DNA of 64,000 nucleotides from Aspergillus flavus. Lineage: Eukaryota; Ascomycota; Eurotiomycetes; Eurotiales; Aspergillaceae. The DNA is taken from NCBI RefSeq assembly GCF_009017415.1, contig NC_092407.1:248001-312000 (forward strand), in the 5' to 3' direction. The notes below the pieces were generated by a model, which had not been told where the DNA came from, did no database searches, and was given only the letters and a program-made list of their open reading frames with translations. Below are positions 46,231 through 57,885 of this stretch, piece by piece. Every line of letters starts with the position of its first letter. The stretch's first letter is position 1. Position numbers and translations under genes: made by a program.

Positions 46231-47016
46231 CTACAACTTCGAAAACATCTCTTCCCTCTCAGCCCTAACATCCAACTCCTGCGTCCACGTACTCCTCGGC
46301 TGAGTATACAAGAACCAATAAATCTCCGCCAAATCGGAGGGCTGCATAACATAGCGATGCATCTCCTTCAACTTCTCCTCTTCACCCTCCCTCTCCCATT
46401 TCTTCCTTAACCACCCCCCAATAATATCACTTTGCACAGGCCCATCAACAATAAGATGCGCCGCATGAACACCCTTACTCTGAAACTCCCTGGTAATGAT
46501 CTGCGACAGCGCCCGAAGCCCAAACTTCCCCGGCGAAAAACTACTCAACCCAGGACTCCCACGAATGGACCCCGTGGCACCGGTAAAGATAATAGTGCCC
46601 GTCCCAGCGGCCAACATATCAGGTAAGACACATTTGGCAGCAAAAAAGGCCCCGAACATATTAATGCGGGTGAAGTTCTCAAATTCCTCCGACGACGTCT
46701 CGAGAATAGTCCGCGGACGAATGCGTCTCGACCCGGCATTATAGATTAGCACATGGACCGGGCCGAGATCCTCCTTAATGGAATCAAAAGTCTTGATCAC
46801 GCTCGATTCATCCCGGACATCGGTGACATAGTATTTTGCCGAGTTGGGATAGGACTCATTGATTGAGTCTTGGATTTTCCGAAGCTTGTCTTCTGTTCGG
46901 GCGATCAGGGCTACGCTGAACCCTTTTGAGGCGAAGTGGCGCGAGACAGCTTCGCCGATGCCCGGGCCGACGCCTACTACGGCCAGCACGGGGTTGTTCT
47001 TGGGGTTGTGAGACAT
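46231..47016 (-). CDS. Short-chain dehydrogenase/reductase, peroxisomal (ends SKL), Tyr-to-Phe variant
   Basis: Single exon, 261 residues. The cofactor loop is GVGPGIGEAV at about 16-25, the form used by a side branch of SDRs rather than TGxxxGIG. YNAGSR is the NNAG-equivalent strand. The catalytic region reads FTGATGSIRGSPG, then SSFSPGKFGLRAL: Lys is kept, but the usual Tyr of YxxxK is Phe. I recall this Phe form in one branch of the family, so it may be a normal feature rather than decay. The C-terminus MFSKL followed by the stop is a PTS1. The enzyme probably acts with the adjacent enoyl-CoA hydratase in the peroxisome; its substrate, and even whether it is a dehydrogenase, are uncertain. 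Confidence 0.9.
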   Translation of the reverse strand: MSHNPKNNPVLAVVGVGPGIGEAVSRHFASKGFSVALIARTEDKLRKIQDSINESYPNSAKYYVTDVRDESSVIKTFDSIKEDLGPVHVLIYNAGSRRIRPRTILETSSEEFENFTRINMFGAFFAAKCVLPDMLAAGTGTIIFTGATGSIRGSPGLSSFSPGKFGLRALSQIITREFQSKGVHAAHLIVDGPVQSDIIGGWLRKKWEREGEEEKLKEMHRYVMQPSDLAEIYWFLYTQPRSTWTQELDVRAEREEMFSKL

Positions 47017-47462
47017 GGTGGGTTTGTGTTGCTAGTGTTTTCTGGGGTTTGTGGGGTGCGGGGAGAGTGGTTGATATCATTATAAATAGACGTTTTGGAG
47101 GATGTTGGATGGGATTATTTTGTAATCGATTCCGACGGGCCGAGGCTGTGATTAGTAAATCGTAGAACTTTATGTCTGCAGCGAAGTATTGAATATTAAT
47201 CACTAGGGTAAATGGTTAGATTGTGTTTTTATATGTTGTTAGATTTTCATTTTCTAGGGTCCGTTTCGCATTACGTGAAGTTAATGTACAGCGTCGCATA
47301 TATTTTTCACATGTAACCTACTCTGAACAACCAATACATATATCCGTGAAGCCTGGCTTCTGTCATAAAGCATCATAAAAATAGGGAAGAAAAAAATGGT
47401 CATAAAATGAAGAGGAAAAAGAAGAAGAAGAATAATAAACAGTCAACAATCGCCCACGTCAA
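47017..47462. other. Intergenic, SDR promoter and metalloprotease 3' flank
   Basis: 446 bases, including a purine-rich run (GAGGAAAAAGAAGAAGAAG) near 47412-47430. No gene seen. Confidence 0.5.
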
Positions 47463-49176
47463 CTAAGCATGCGAATGACTTCCAGGAGGACCTCCTCTGA
47501 ACCCAGCACACTTAGGATCAGACAGCGGAGTTTTTTCACCGTCACATTTACAGACGCAACCTGGATCGATCGCATAATCACCAAAGGAGCTCCAGCATTG
47601 CTTCCTGTAGAAACAATCAGTATCCTCCCAAAGCATACATGTTAACGCAGTGAAAGGAAAACTTACGTCAGCTCACAACCACCCTCGGAAGTGAAGGGCT
47701 TCTCGCGATCCTTGAGCCAGTCGCTATAGGGCTCTCCAAGATAGTCACAGAACACCTCGCGGGGATCATTAGCGGCGGCATGACAATTTTTCTGTTCAGT
47801 GGTTTGATTCTTCTCCGGATTCATGATTCCAAGCCCAGGACCAGAGATGTTCTCGGGGCCACCAAGGGCGTTCGTCGTGTTCTCGGGGGCATATTTGGGA
47901 TCAAACCCGTTATCTTTCCAATCCCATTTTTCGTTGAACCAGTTGTTGGTCCAGAACCAGGCGTAGTTATCCGCTGGGTAGTCAAGGTTAGCGTGGAGTC
48001 ATCGTGATAGTCGCATTCGTGGATTCACGCACCATTATACTTGACGTTTATGCGCGGAAGACTCGGCCCGTACCATGCAAGGACGCTTGCCCACTGAGCA
48101 CCAAAGGCTCTCTACACAAGTTGTTAGCCGATGACACGTGGTATGGGGACATAGGAAATACTCTTGACTGGACTCCAAGATCGAGATTCCGCACCTCTAG
48201 GTCCATGACTGATAAATTTCAGTTATGCCTCAGCCGTTCAAGTAGGGACAAGGTAGAAGCTCACACTGGATTGAAGACCCAAGAAGATCAACGTGAGTCC
48301 ATTCATGAGCCAGCAAGTGCTCGTAGCTAACCAGGTCAGGTAAGCTTTCGACACGTTTCTTCTCGCCATTTGTTATGTCATTCAGGTACTTGTGGCGAAA
48401 AAATCCATCACAGAAGAACATCTCAACTCCTGCATTGGTATTTTCAATTATTCTTCCGGACTAACAGATTAAATATATGGAGTCATGAGGACTTACTACG
48501 AGTAGTTCTTTTAGTAAAGGTGTACCTATTCAGAGTCAATAAGTACAGGAAGTCATGGTCAGGGGATCGGATATATACACTCCCGGTTGAGTACAAACAG
48601 ACTCACGCTCAGAGGCGCAGCGATATCTAACTTGATGGTCTCCATACCTATTATCTTCGCCGACCTTCCTAGGCGAGGAAACATATTGGCTTGAGTCATG
48701 ACGTCTAATCAAGCACCTTCATTAGTGTATATCACTCATCTTACTGGTGGCGACGGCTTACTATGAACTTGGAGGTAGTGAGCCTTATGCTTTTCGGACT
48801 ATCGATCGGAAGAACTGAGTTAGCAAACAAGGGACCGTTGATGGATATGAGAATTCTGCCCAAAGACGAAACTCACAGCCCACCCCTCCACTCCCAGTGG
48901 ATCAGCAGCGAAGAAACGCTGCCATCCCGGCGTGTCCATGGGTTTGGTAGTCCTCTTGGTCAATTCTAACATCATCCGAGTAGACTCAACCAGTATATCA
49001 AAGCGCTCCGCTGGACATTCCACGAGGGCAGTCCACCAGTAGATGCCTTGATATGCATTTGTAATGTCGGTTATGTTTCTCCAACCATGTGCCGTGGGGA
49101 ATACCAGACACAAGGATAGAAGAAACGCAAAAAGAGGGACTTGTAGCATTCTGAACATGAGGTTGCTCGCCATCAT
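47463..49176 (-). CDS. Secreted HExxH metalloprotease, intron-rich
   Basis: The gene is split into about eight or nine exons and no single frame shows it. The first exon (from ATG 49176) has a signal peptide (MLQVPLFAFLLSLCLVF, AHG) and WRNITDITNAYQGI. A middle exon holds MFFCDGFFRHKYLND and SYEHLLAHEWTHVDLLG: HEWTH is a zinc-binding HExxH. Next come SSIQ joined to FMDLE, then RAFGAQWASVLAWYGPSLPRINVKYN spliced to ADNYAWFWTNNWF; the last two introns of this part have clean GT/AG ends and matching phase. The end is a Cys-rich tail (PGCVCKCDGEKTP). The order fits secreted fungal zincin-like peptidases with HExxH followed by a DNYAWF motif. Exons between 48450 and 48840 are not certain, so residue numbering and length are left open. 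Confidence 0.7.
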
Positions 49177-51284
49177 TGATCTTTTGTTGAGTATAGCATG
49201 CACGAAAACTCATTATTGATCAGGAGGCTATGGGGTATGCATCATTATAGAAGAATTTTAAGATGAACCATTTTCTGGGCGCTCATGCCATCCAGGGTAA
49301 TGTGGGAAATGAAGGATCGAGACGTCTATTGTCATTGGCACACACACACAATAACAAATTAGGGTCACCAGGCGCCAGAAAGAATCTCTATTGGAAGGCA
49401 TTGTTTGGTGTAATTGCCTTGTCAGGGATGAAATCGATTTGTGATACTTTAGGAGTCGCAATACATCGTAGCTTGAGTAGTGGAATAGGTCAATTTGTCT
49501 AGTCTTGACTCTCTATATTGTGATAAAACACATGGGAGGATCTTTAAGAGGGTATACCATTGCCATGGGTAGGGAGAAACAGAGATGAAACTGTAAACTT
49601 CAAGATCCTAGAGAAGGGTGCGTCCTGTCAATTTCGGAACGGGCAATTGTCTTGGCTGCTGTAGGGCTGTTTATTCAACCTCATTGGATGTCCAATCTCT
49701 TTCTCCTGGTCAAGAAACAAAGACTTGAGCAACAACCGTGTTTCAAAAAGTTTCCAGCTTCTATTCTTAGGTATTCATATTGAACATGGCGGGCTTGAAT
49801 AACATAGTGATATATGGTAGCGTTGATTAATCTGACTAATGCATTAATTCATGTTGTCCTGTGAAACAATTAACCCTATATTAATCAAACAGCTGCCTGG
49901 CTCCGTCCAGTATGACCAGCTCCCGACTTAAATGTCAATGTTTAAATGAAAGAAATATCCAGCCTCGGACCCTTTTTCGGTTTACTACTATTGGAGCCGG
50001 GGTCCCTTATCCAACAGTAAGTTTGATTCATTATCTGCTGGGTTCGTGTAATTTACACTCCAATCACCCTTATCGGCTATCACTAATTCTATTCCAAGTC
50101 ATTCATTATGGGTGCAGTTCCTATCCATGCCTTGTATTGGTTACTTTCTTAGCCTTTGCTGAACAATTGGCAATAGCAGTATTTGCACCTATCAGGCTTT
50201 ACAGGCTACTCTATAACCCGGTTTTATCAAATAAGCTGGCACATAACTAGCTAATATGTCCAGATTGAATTAACCTCGAATAGTCTTAGCCTCTATTGAC
50301 CTGTGCGATATTTTGGCCTATACCTTCAAACGGCCAATTTCCCTTCCAGAATGACACATAAAGGAAGAATTTAGACCTCGGTAGTTGATATTATGAGTGA
50401 GATTTGATTTCTTCATCACGGAGTAGATTTCAAAACTATGAACATACTTCGGGGGTAGAGGATCTGAGGAGGGCCAGAGGCAGGAACTCGGCGATCTTGG
50501 GCCAAATGCGCTACGGCGTAGATCGATTTACACCACGGAGTGGGTATACGTATAGTCAGATCCAGAAACGCCATTCGCCAGCATGATTGGCAAATATGGA
50601 GGTTGAGGTCATCCTTGAATCCTCCAGTAGTTAGCCCCTCCTCACACCGACTTACTCTACGCGGTCTGGAATCTCGGTCTATCACCCCACGATGAGATAG
50701 CATCATTCTACGTACCACGATTCCCGGGATTTGAATGATTGGAATGACATCAAATATCGAATCGAAACGCAAAGCCCTGGACACCTCCCTCCTATTCTTA
50801 GAAAGATCCGAATCCCCATCGGAACCACAATAGGAATCCTAACAAATAAGGCATCTGATCAAGGGGCCACGAACCCAACAATCGGGCACCGAATCTCCCC
50901 ACCGTCACCGCCACGTACTATATCTTATCTATTGAATCGCATTAACCGTGAGTAGGACTAGCGTGCGAGTTCTTAGGGCTCGGAGCAAGGGTAGAACACA
51001 TGGCCGCGTCATAGGTGGGCTAAGGCTGTGGGGTAAGGCTGAGCAAGATGCTCCGCTTACTTAGCAATATCGCCACAATTGCTCCATCGCGATGGAACCA
51101 GCATCAACAACTTCAGACTTCAAAAGCAGGAGATCTACTCCGTATTGCTTGGCGTCATGCTTGTTGGCTATAAAAGGGTGCCAAATGCACCCCTGTACTT
51201 GGAGATAGACAACTCACTCATAACCATCTTCCTCATTCCTCTTCTCCAATCTACCAACTTCATAAACACTCCCACACAGACATA
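49177..51284. other. Long AT-rich intergenic region
   Basis: 2.1 kb. Frames of up to 122 codons (50416-50784 minus) overlap others and have no family features. A TATA box for the downstream gene is at 51169-51175 (TATAAAA). Confidence 0.5.
51169..51175 (+). promoter_or_regulatory. TATA box of the Gly/His-rich protein gene
   Basis: GGCTATAAAAGGG, a near-ideal TATA element, lies 116 bases before the ATG at 51285. Strong core promoters like this in fungi often go with highly or conditionally expressed genes. Confidence 0.55.
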
Positions 51285-51542
51285 ATGGGTCTCTTCAGCC
51301 ACCACCATGACGAACATAAGAACGGCCCTCAGGGTGGTCACGGCGGCCATGAAGGAGGCAACCACGGCGGCCCTGGCGGTCACCAAGGCGGTGCTCCTGG
51401 CGGTCCTGGAGGTCAGCATGGAGGTCCTGGTGGCCAGCACGGAGGTGGTCCCGGTGGTCCTGGTGGCCATGGTGGTCCTGGTGGTCAGCATGGAGGCGGC
51501 CCCGGTGGTCACGGCGGCCCTGGAGGCCCTGGCCGTCACTAA
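51285..51542 (+). CDS. Small Gly/His-rich repeat protein
   Basis: 85 residues in one frame. After MGLFSHHHDEHKNG the whole protein is built from GG-P/H/Q units such as GGPGGHGG and GGPGGQHGG. There is no signal peptide, so it should be cytosolic or nuclear unless exported otherwise. The many His residues could bind nickel, copper or zinc, and the Gly content implies disorder. Because of the repeats, the antisense strand (51168-51602) and another plus frame also stay open; the chosen frame has the ATG just after the TATA box at the right distance and a clean stop (TAA). A GTAAGT...CACAG intron may lie in the 3' untranslated region (about 51570-51629). Function unknown. Confidence 0.7.
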   Translation: MGLFSHHHDEHKNGPQGGHGGHEGGNHGGPGGHQGGAPGGPGGQHGGPGGQHGGGPGGPGGHGGPGGQHGGGPGGHGGPGGPGRH

Positions 51543-52139
51543 GCAGAAGACCCTGGTGGTCTTGACAACGTAAGTCAGCATCTTGCCTTCAGGTTCTTTC
51601 ATAGGCTAATTCCTGGTATCCTTCACAGCGCGGAGGGTGGTAACTTGAAGCGAATTGGATTACCCCGGAAGCATACATTGCATACATTGCATGGATGGAA
51701 ATGGGACTGGAATTCGACACATCTGTCTGTATATAACTCTGACTGAGATTTTGATAAGCCCACCGTGGTCCAATGGCTTGATGAAACAATTTATTTTTCT
51801 TACTTTATTTCAAACGAGAGATGGATGTATTATGTAGGTCAAGGAGTATCTTTCTTGGCGTAGTAGCCTTTTTTCAAAGGGTAGTTATCGCCTTAGAGGG
51901 CGTACAATGTCTTTAACAGATATTTGAAGAAGTCAGTATATCACGGTGTTCTATCTATCCAGTCAATCTTTAAAAAAGAGGCACATACATACCTGAAGAA
52001 TCAATAGTGCTTTCTATATTTTTAGAATATATAATAAACATGGATCGTAACACCATTTCTATATTATAGACTGAGTCCCAGGCCTCTGTATTCGCGACAA
52101 TATTTCCTCCCTTATCTTCTTCCGTCTCGGAATAGTTTT
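51543..52139. other. Intergenic, 3' flanks of convergent genes
   Basis: 597 bases, the second half very AT-rich. No gene seen. Confidence 0.5.
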
Positions 52140-54809
52140 TCATGGAGTACCAACGGTGGTACCAAAGTTTCCGCCGTCCAGCCCGATACCGGATAGGATA
52201 GCATTGATGACCCCTCCAATGCCTTCTCCAGCCATGGCGCCAGCTGCCACAGCATAGGCATATTTTTCAAACCCATCAGGCCACTTCCGTTTCCATACGG
52301 AGGCAATCACGGCTCCAATAAACATTGCCGTTCCGTACTGCGTTGACGGCAGAGTAAACGCCATCGCCATAATCATCATATTGGGGTAATATGGCTGAAT
52401 TCGGTTCCATGTGCTGTTAAAGAGATTCTTGACCAGTACCATCACACTGGCCAATACCGCCATGGCTATGGAAAACACCCAGCTGCTTCGCGGTATCGGT
52501 GATTCGGGCTTTGTCACGGCGAGGACGATAGCGCGCCAGGCGGCGACGCTGGGTGCTGGGAATTCGCACTGGTAGTCTCCGCCATCTCCAGCAGTGTCTT
52601 CAGCTGACAGAATGCAGGGGTACGCAGAAGCGAAGATAAGAAACATTGTAGGGGCCACAAGGGCAGCGACTAATGTCCCTATCATCTGGGCAGCATATTG
52701 AGGACGTGGTGATGTGCCTAGAAGAAAGCCCACGCGGAAATCGCCCATAAGATCTAGATGGATGTCAGGATTTATTGTTTATCGAGTTAGTTCTTCTAGA
52801 CATATGGTAAAGAGCATACCGCATGCCTGATTCGCCCCGATATTGGTAAGAGCTCCGCCAAGTAGATTTAAACGCTGCGCACTTGCGATGCTCGCGGACC
52901 CTTGCGTAGTCCCTCCGAGGACAACTTGGGACACTTTAGAGAGAGATGAGAGTGGCACAGTGTCTATTGTATCTGTCAGTCTCGTTCCTTTGCGGATGAG
53001 CATGAAAGGGTTCTCAGACCGGTCGCTCCAGAAGCGTGAATCGCGAGTAGTGAGAGAAGAAACGCCAGAGTGAGTGCAAGTAATGTTTCTGCGACAGACA
53101 TTTCAAATTGCACGCTCGTGATGAAGCAAGTAACGACTATTATCACTACTAGCCCGGGTAGCCACATCCACAATCGGATGTCGTCCTCATTGGCAAGATT
53201 TTTCTCCCCACCAATGGTCGTATAAGTGTATTCCTTCTGCCGTCGTGTCTTGAGTGCTTGCCAAAAGCCGCGGGCGGCTATCCAGATAACCCGCCATTGG
53301 CAGAATAATTCTACAGAAGCAGTAAGCGTAGTTCATGGCGGTAACACTTATGATGGAGATGAGGCAGAAATCCTACCGGTGAACGCCGCCGCTATCATGC
53401 ACACGACTCCTGGCCACAGGAGCCAGTACCGAGGGCTGGGATGTTGGGCATCTGCATACTCAGCTGACAAGGAGAAGTAGGAGACGAGCCCGTCAGCTGA
53501 GGCTGCCTCTTTTCCGAACGCCAATCCGTGAGATACCAAGTAGGGTCCTATGACTCCCCTACAGGATAGTTCGTAAGCAAAAAACCTTAATGGGTATGGG
53601 TTAGGATGGCAACTGCAGTTTACACTTACCACGCAAGGATTGATCCAAGAACGAAGGACGCAGCTACATTCATACCAACCAGCATTCCAGACCCGATAAA
53701 GGCTGGCGTCCATTCAATGAACCAGCCCCAGCTTTCTATCGCCATGGCTGTGTCTGCCATAAAGCCAGTTGACGCGATCCAAGTGAAAATATGCCAATCC
53801 TGCGTAACAGGGAAAGGTCAGCACTTTGTCTTAATTATAGTCTCACAATGGGGTGACTGTGTCAGACTACGGCAAAGCATACCCATAAGATACCAATGGC
53901 ATATTGGGACACTACGCGCAGCAGCATAGCGAAGATGAAACTGTACGCCAGAGTTCGCATTTTCTGCCGAGCTTCGTATGCACCACTGGCTGCAAGATGC
54001 ATGCCTCGGATGGTGATAGCTGTTGCCGCCGACGAAGGAAAGATAAGCCGGAGTTCTCTTGCTACTTGAAAGATGAAAAACTTCCGCACTGCAGCATCAA
54101 CGTAAGGTCAACCAACTGTCGCTTTTCTCTGATAGTATAAGGGTGGACAGCTTATTGCGTACAGGGAGCCGCGGAGAGCAGACCAAAGTATCCTCCAGCT
54201 GCAGTAATAGCTACTAAACGTGCAAAGTCCTTACTGGGGGTGGTGAGTAACCCCAGTTGGTACAATGCAGGTATAGCGGAGACAAAGACATTGGACAATC
54301 CCCCAGCAGCGGTAGCCGCAGTTTGGACGATATTATTCTCCTGAGGTCCAAAATGCTGGCTCTGGTATCCCAAAGAAGTCAAATACGACGTCAATGGCTG
54401 CAGAATGGCAAAGCCAATGATAGACTAGGAAAGGAGTTAACGGACTGCACCAAATGTAGATTACAGTGAGACCGAGCACACGGTCAGTGTCGTATCCTAC
54501 CCCGAAAATATTGGCAGAGTCAGTCCAACCAGCCTTGAGCCCAAGGTACAGATTGGAGGCGTTCACAAGCGTTCCACATAGACAGCCCACAATCAGGGCA
54601 CGAAAGGTGAGGATGTTCCCTGTTGCTGGCTCGACGTCACCGAATGGTTCAAACGGGTCTGTTAGCAATGCATCATTTTCTTCCTCATCTTCATCAGTGG
54701 ATATCGAGCTTGCTCTTTGTCTGGTCTCATTCTCCCCAGACCGATGAACTTCTCGCATATCCATCATTTCAATTGGCTGACTTCCGGTCGGGCGCGCATA
54801 GCCCGACAT
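52140..54809 (-). CDS. OPT-family oligopeptide/metal-chelate transporter
   Basis: Eight exons joined by seven short introns, read from ATG 54809 to the stop at 52140. An acidic cytosolic N-terminus (STDEDEEEND) is followed by LTFRALIVGCLCGTLVN, NLYLGLKAGWTDSANIFG, then FGPQENNIVQTAATAAGG, a hallmark of the family. LRLIFPSSAATAITIRGMH, GSGMLVGMNVAASFVLGS, LVSHGLAFGKEAASADG and FRVGFLLGTSPRPQYAAQMIG follow in the usual order. I count at least a dozen hydrophobic helices. All junctions keep the frame, so the gene looks intact. OPT proteins carry small peptides or metal chelates together with protons; the N-terminal acidic patch and IVQTAATAAGG type resemble the YSL-like fungal branch, whose cargo is poorly known. 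Internal short intron of 47 bases near 52979-53025. Confidence 0.92.
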
Positions 54810-55696
54810 GACGGCGCACTTGAGTCTATCGCCAAGACAGACCGAAAGAGCGGATACTGGCAGGGAAGTGGACCTCTGAAACAAAAGCCTGACTGCAGAG
54901 TATTGAGAGCATGTTCTGCTAAAATAATAAAACCTATGACTTTCCCGAGGTTATGTTGTCAGCCAGAAAACAAAGGCAGGACAACAATGGGAGCGATCTG
55001 TCCATGCATTACGTGTCCGATTAATTCAGCTCTCATGCCGGGTCCCGCCGCTTTTATGTATGTGGCTTTTGCCGCTCCAGGAGCGATCGGCGCACGTCCA
55101 TAACACTCCCGTGGCACGCACCAGTCCCTTATTTCCTTCAAAACATGTCGGAATCTTCATCGACCTACATTACTATATCTTATGTCAACTATAGCGCTAA
55201 ACTAGATGCAACAGATGATCGCTTATTCTATCATCTTAAAGATAACCCTCAGTAAACGTAGAGCTGGCATTGCCTCACAGAAGGTCATGAATTCTAGAAT
55301 CAAGACAATTGTTTGATTTATTGATATCTTCTCTTTGATCATGCTCGACTATACATACTATGAGTATGTTGATTGGCATGCTATATCTCTGATGAATCTC
55401 TTGTTGATAGCTCCTGTTTCCCTACCTCCTAGGGGCATCTTGTAGGTATGATTAACCCAAACAACTCCTCTAATATTTACAAGTAGCTCGTAAGGATTCT
55501 ATATAATGAGTTCGTATCTATGTCTCGCTGCAACAAATGTAAGAAGATTAAAGGAATGTTCTAGTACTAAAACCCAATGTTGAAGCTCATGCAATCTGAA
55601 TGAATGACTCGATAAAAATTAACTTCTCCCGTCCTCACCAAATATCCATCTAAGTCCTGATCTTAAAGAAAAGATAGCCAACCCAAGAAGACGGGC
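54810..55696. other. Intergenic, no gene seen
   Basis: 887 bases, AT-rich in the second half. Contains the transporter promoter and the 3' flank of the small secreted protein gene. Confidence 0.5.
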
Positions 55697-56194
55697 TTAT
55701 AAGGAGATGACACCATCATAGTTGCACTTCTTCACCGTCTGCGTGCCGCTCTCCGTCGAGTTGCAGTGCCACTTGGTGCCCGGGGCATGGCCACTCCCAT
55801 TGTCATTGAGGGTGAACGAGACTTTTTCAGTGCTGTTGACTCGCTGGAGCTGCAAGATAAAGACGGAGATATCATTCACGCCGCCCGGGAATTGGACGTA
55901 GTAGGCGGCGTCGCTGGTACGAGCGCCTTCGATAGGGTTTCCGGGACGACGCCTGAGTACTTTTGTTAGTAAAATTGTTGGTCGGAGAAAGTAGCAGTTA
56001 GCTTACCAGATCACATTGGCACCGGTCACATCGTTGTAGTTAGGGTCGTCCAGCTTGAAGGTAACATATCCGTTCTGATCAGTCTGAGAAGCGAAAAGCT
56101 CGCTAATAGTAATGGTTTGCTCGGCTCGTTTGGCAGGCATAGCCAGAGCAGTGCCGGTGGCAAGGAGGAAGGAGCAGATAGTGGTAGCCTTCAT
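55697..56194 (-). CDS. Small secreted protein, family not recognised
   Basis: Two exons: 56194-56007 and 55952-55697, summing to 444 bases and 147 residues. The intron has 54 bases. Residues 1-18 are a signal peptide (MKATTICSFLLATGTALA) and MPAKRA ends in a Lys-Arg site where a propeptide might be cut. The mature part looks like all-beta: ITISELFASQTDQNGYVTF, KLDDPNYNDVTGANVIW, ISVFILQLQRVN and KVSFTLNDNG. It ends with two cysteines in KWHCNSTESG and KKCNYDG, probably one disulfide. The strand pattern recalls Alt a 1-like secreted proteins, but the likeness is too loose to assign. No neighbour suggests a role. Confidence 0.78.
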
Positions 56195-57885
56195 TTTGTC
56201 GGGTGGTTGAATTTGTCAATTGAGAAAAGAATAGAACAAGCGGATTGGAGAGTAATTGAAAGTTGCGATTGTGAGTTGAGCTGTAGTGTTGATGATATTA
56301 GTCTCAATGCGAGGATTGACTGTCTTTATATCTTAGTGACTCCATATTGTGAATCTCAAGATAATGACTCAAGACAGCTGGTAGATGGGGACGCGCATAC
56401 TGTTGCACTCAGCCCACTTGCTGTCTCAGTATAGAGTATGCGAACTCCGAGCCGAGAGGCTGTGCAAATGTCAGAGGAGTAGTATCGCGATCCTTTCTCA
56501 GGCCTCCCAAAGATCGCGATTTATAATACAGGACTAAGTCCATGAGTGTGTCCAACGAAACTAGCGCTGACAGATCGGCTGCTAGTCCCGCCGCATCTAA
56601 ACTGTGTGGCTGTCACAGTAGCAATGTAGTGTCGTAATCTTAGTGCTGATGTAGTTAGTCAGAGGCGAAGCTTTGTGGATTCATCGTCTAGGCGTCCTAT
56701 AATTCTTTCTAGGCTGAAGTCAAGACTGAAATAAGCATTCCAAATTTAGCAGAGCCGAAAGCTCCGGTTCATCGTCTGGCGACGATTGAACCTCGTAGGG
56801 CGACGGTGCGCCTGAATTGATGACATACTATTATTTTTAGCATCAATTTGGAAGGCAGTCAAATGCTGGATTCAAATCTTTGGGACTTGAAATACCGAAT
56901 CCTGTGGATGCTGTGGGTGGCCTAAATATAGACATCGAGGCGAGATGACATGACAACTAGAACTACCAGCTCTGGCTCTAGTGTAGTGCTTCGCATAGTT
57001 GCTCTACAGCCCAGATGGACCAAGGAAGGGTATTGTGAGGACCATAGCGACGGTTCCATATCAGCCGGAAACGCTTGGAGGACGAATAGAAAGCCAAGCG
57101 TATTACATCAGAGATTGATCTGCACTATCTGCAGCTCGGACGTGTCATTCTTCCAGCCTATTGATGGGACAAGGCATCAAGCCGATATTGTAGGCAACAG
57201 GAATACTTCGAAGGACAGTAAAGCAGAGCCCTTTGGAATCAAGCACTCTCTCCTTAGCCGAACTGAGTACTTGGAAGGGTCAAGGTCATGGATAATATCG
57301 TTCTACGACAGGGCTTTCTATGTGCTCGGTCCACGCACTTCGTAGCCTTCCGCACGCTCCCGGATCGATTCCCAATCCAAAAGCGGCGCTAGGTCGGACC
57401 AAGACGGAAACAATAAAGACCACTGTGCTTCTTTGATAACTCCTTTGGGATAGTTCCCTTGCTCATGACTGTCTGCTAGCGAAGACCTTAATAGATCGGT
57501 CATATGTACTTCTAGCAGTCTGGTCAATATCTACGCCGGGACTGTTGCGAATGCGACCGATCTCGCAGGGACAAAAGAAACAGCTCGAAGGACAGCTGAA
57601 AACAAGCAATAGCCGATCCGACTGACACAAGTGGATCTCTTCGCAGGATCCATTCAGCTCGTCTGGCAATCGTGCGTTAGCGCGGGAGCTATTGATGCAA
57701 GCCGACGAACCGAACCAAGCAAACAGAAGGGAGGCATTTCTGCTTACCGGTCCTCCTTTCTTACCCCGCACGATGTTTCCTTGCGTCACGGTCGATAGAC
57801 AGGAACTCTCGAGTTGGACGTGTTCTTGTCTTTTGCAAGGTGGTGGAACAGTTCACCCAGAGCATGATTAATGTTCGATATCACA
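56195..57885. other. Long intergenic region, no gene called
   Basis: 1.7 kb. The frames at 56950-57345 (plus, 131 codons) and 57463-57789 (minus, 108 codons) have no domain, no intron continuation and no start context. Confidence 0.5.

Noticed and set aside
51168..51602. 144-codon antisense frame and a second plus-strand frame over the Gly/His-rich gene
   Set aside because: Both are by-products of the GGN repeat; residues are low-complexity (Thr/Ala/Val) and lack a plausible start and promoter.
56950..57789. Two frames over 100 codons upstream of the DOMON gene
   Set aside because: No recognisable motif or start context; likely chance openings in a GC-richer patch.
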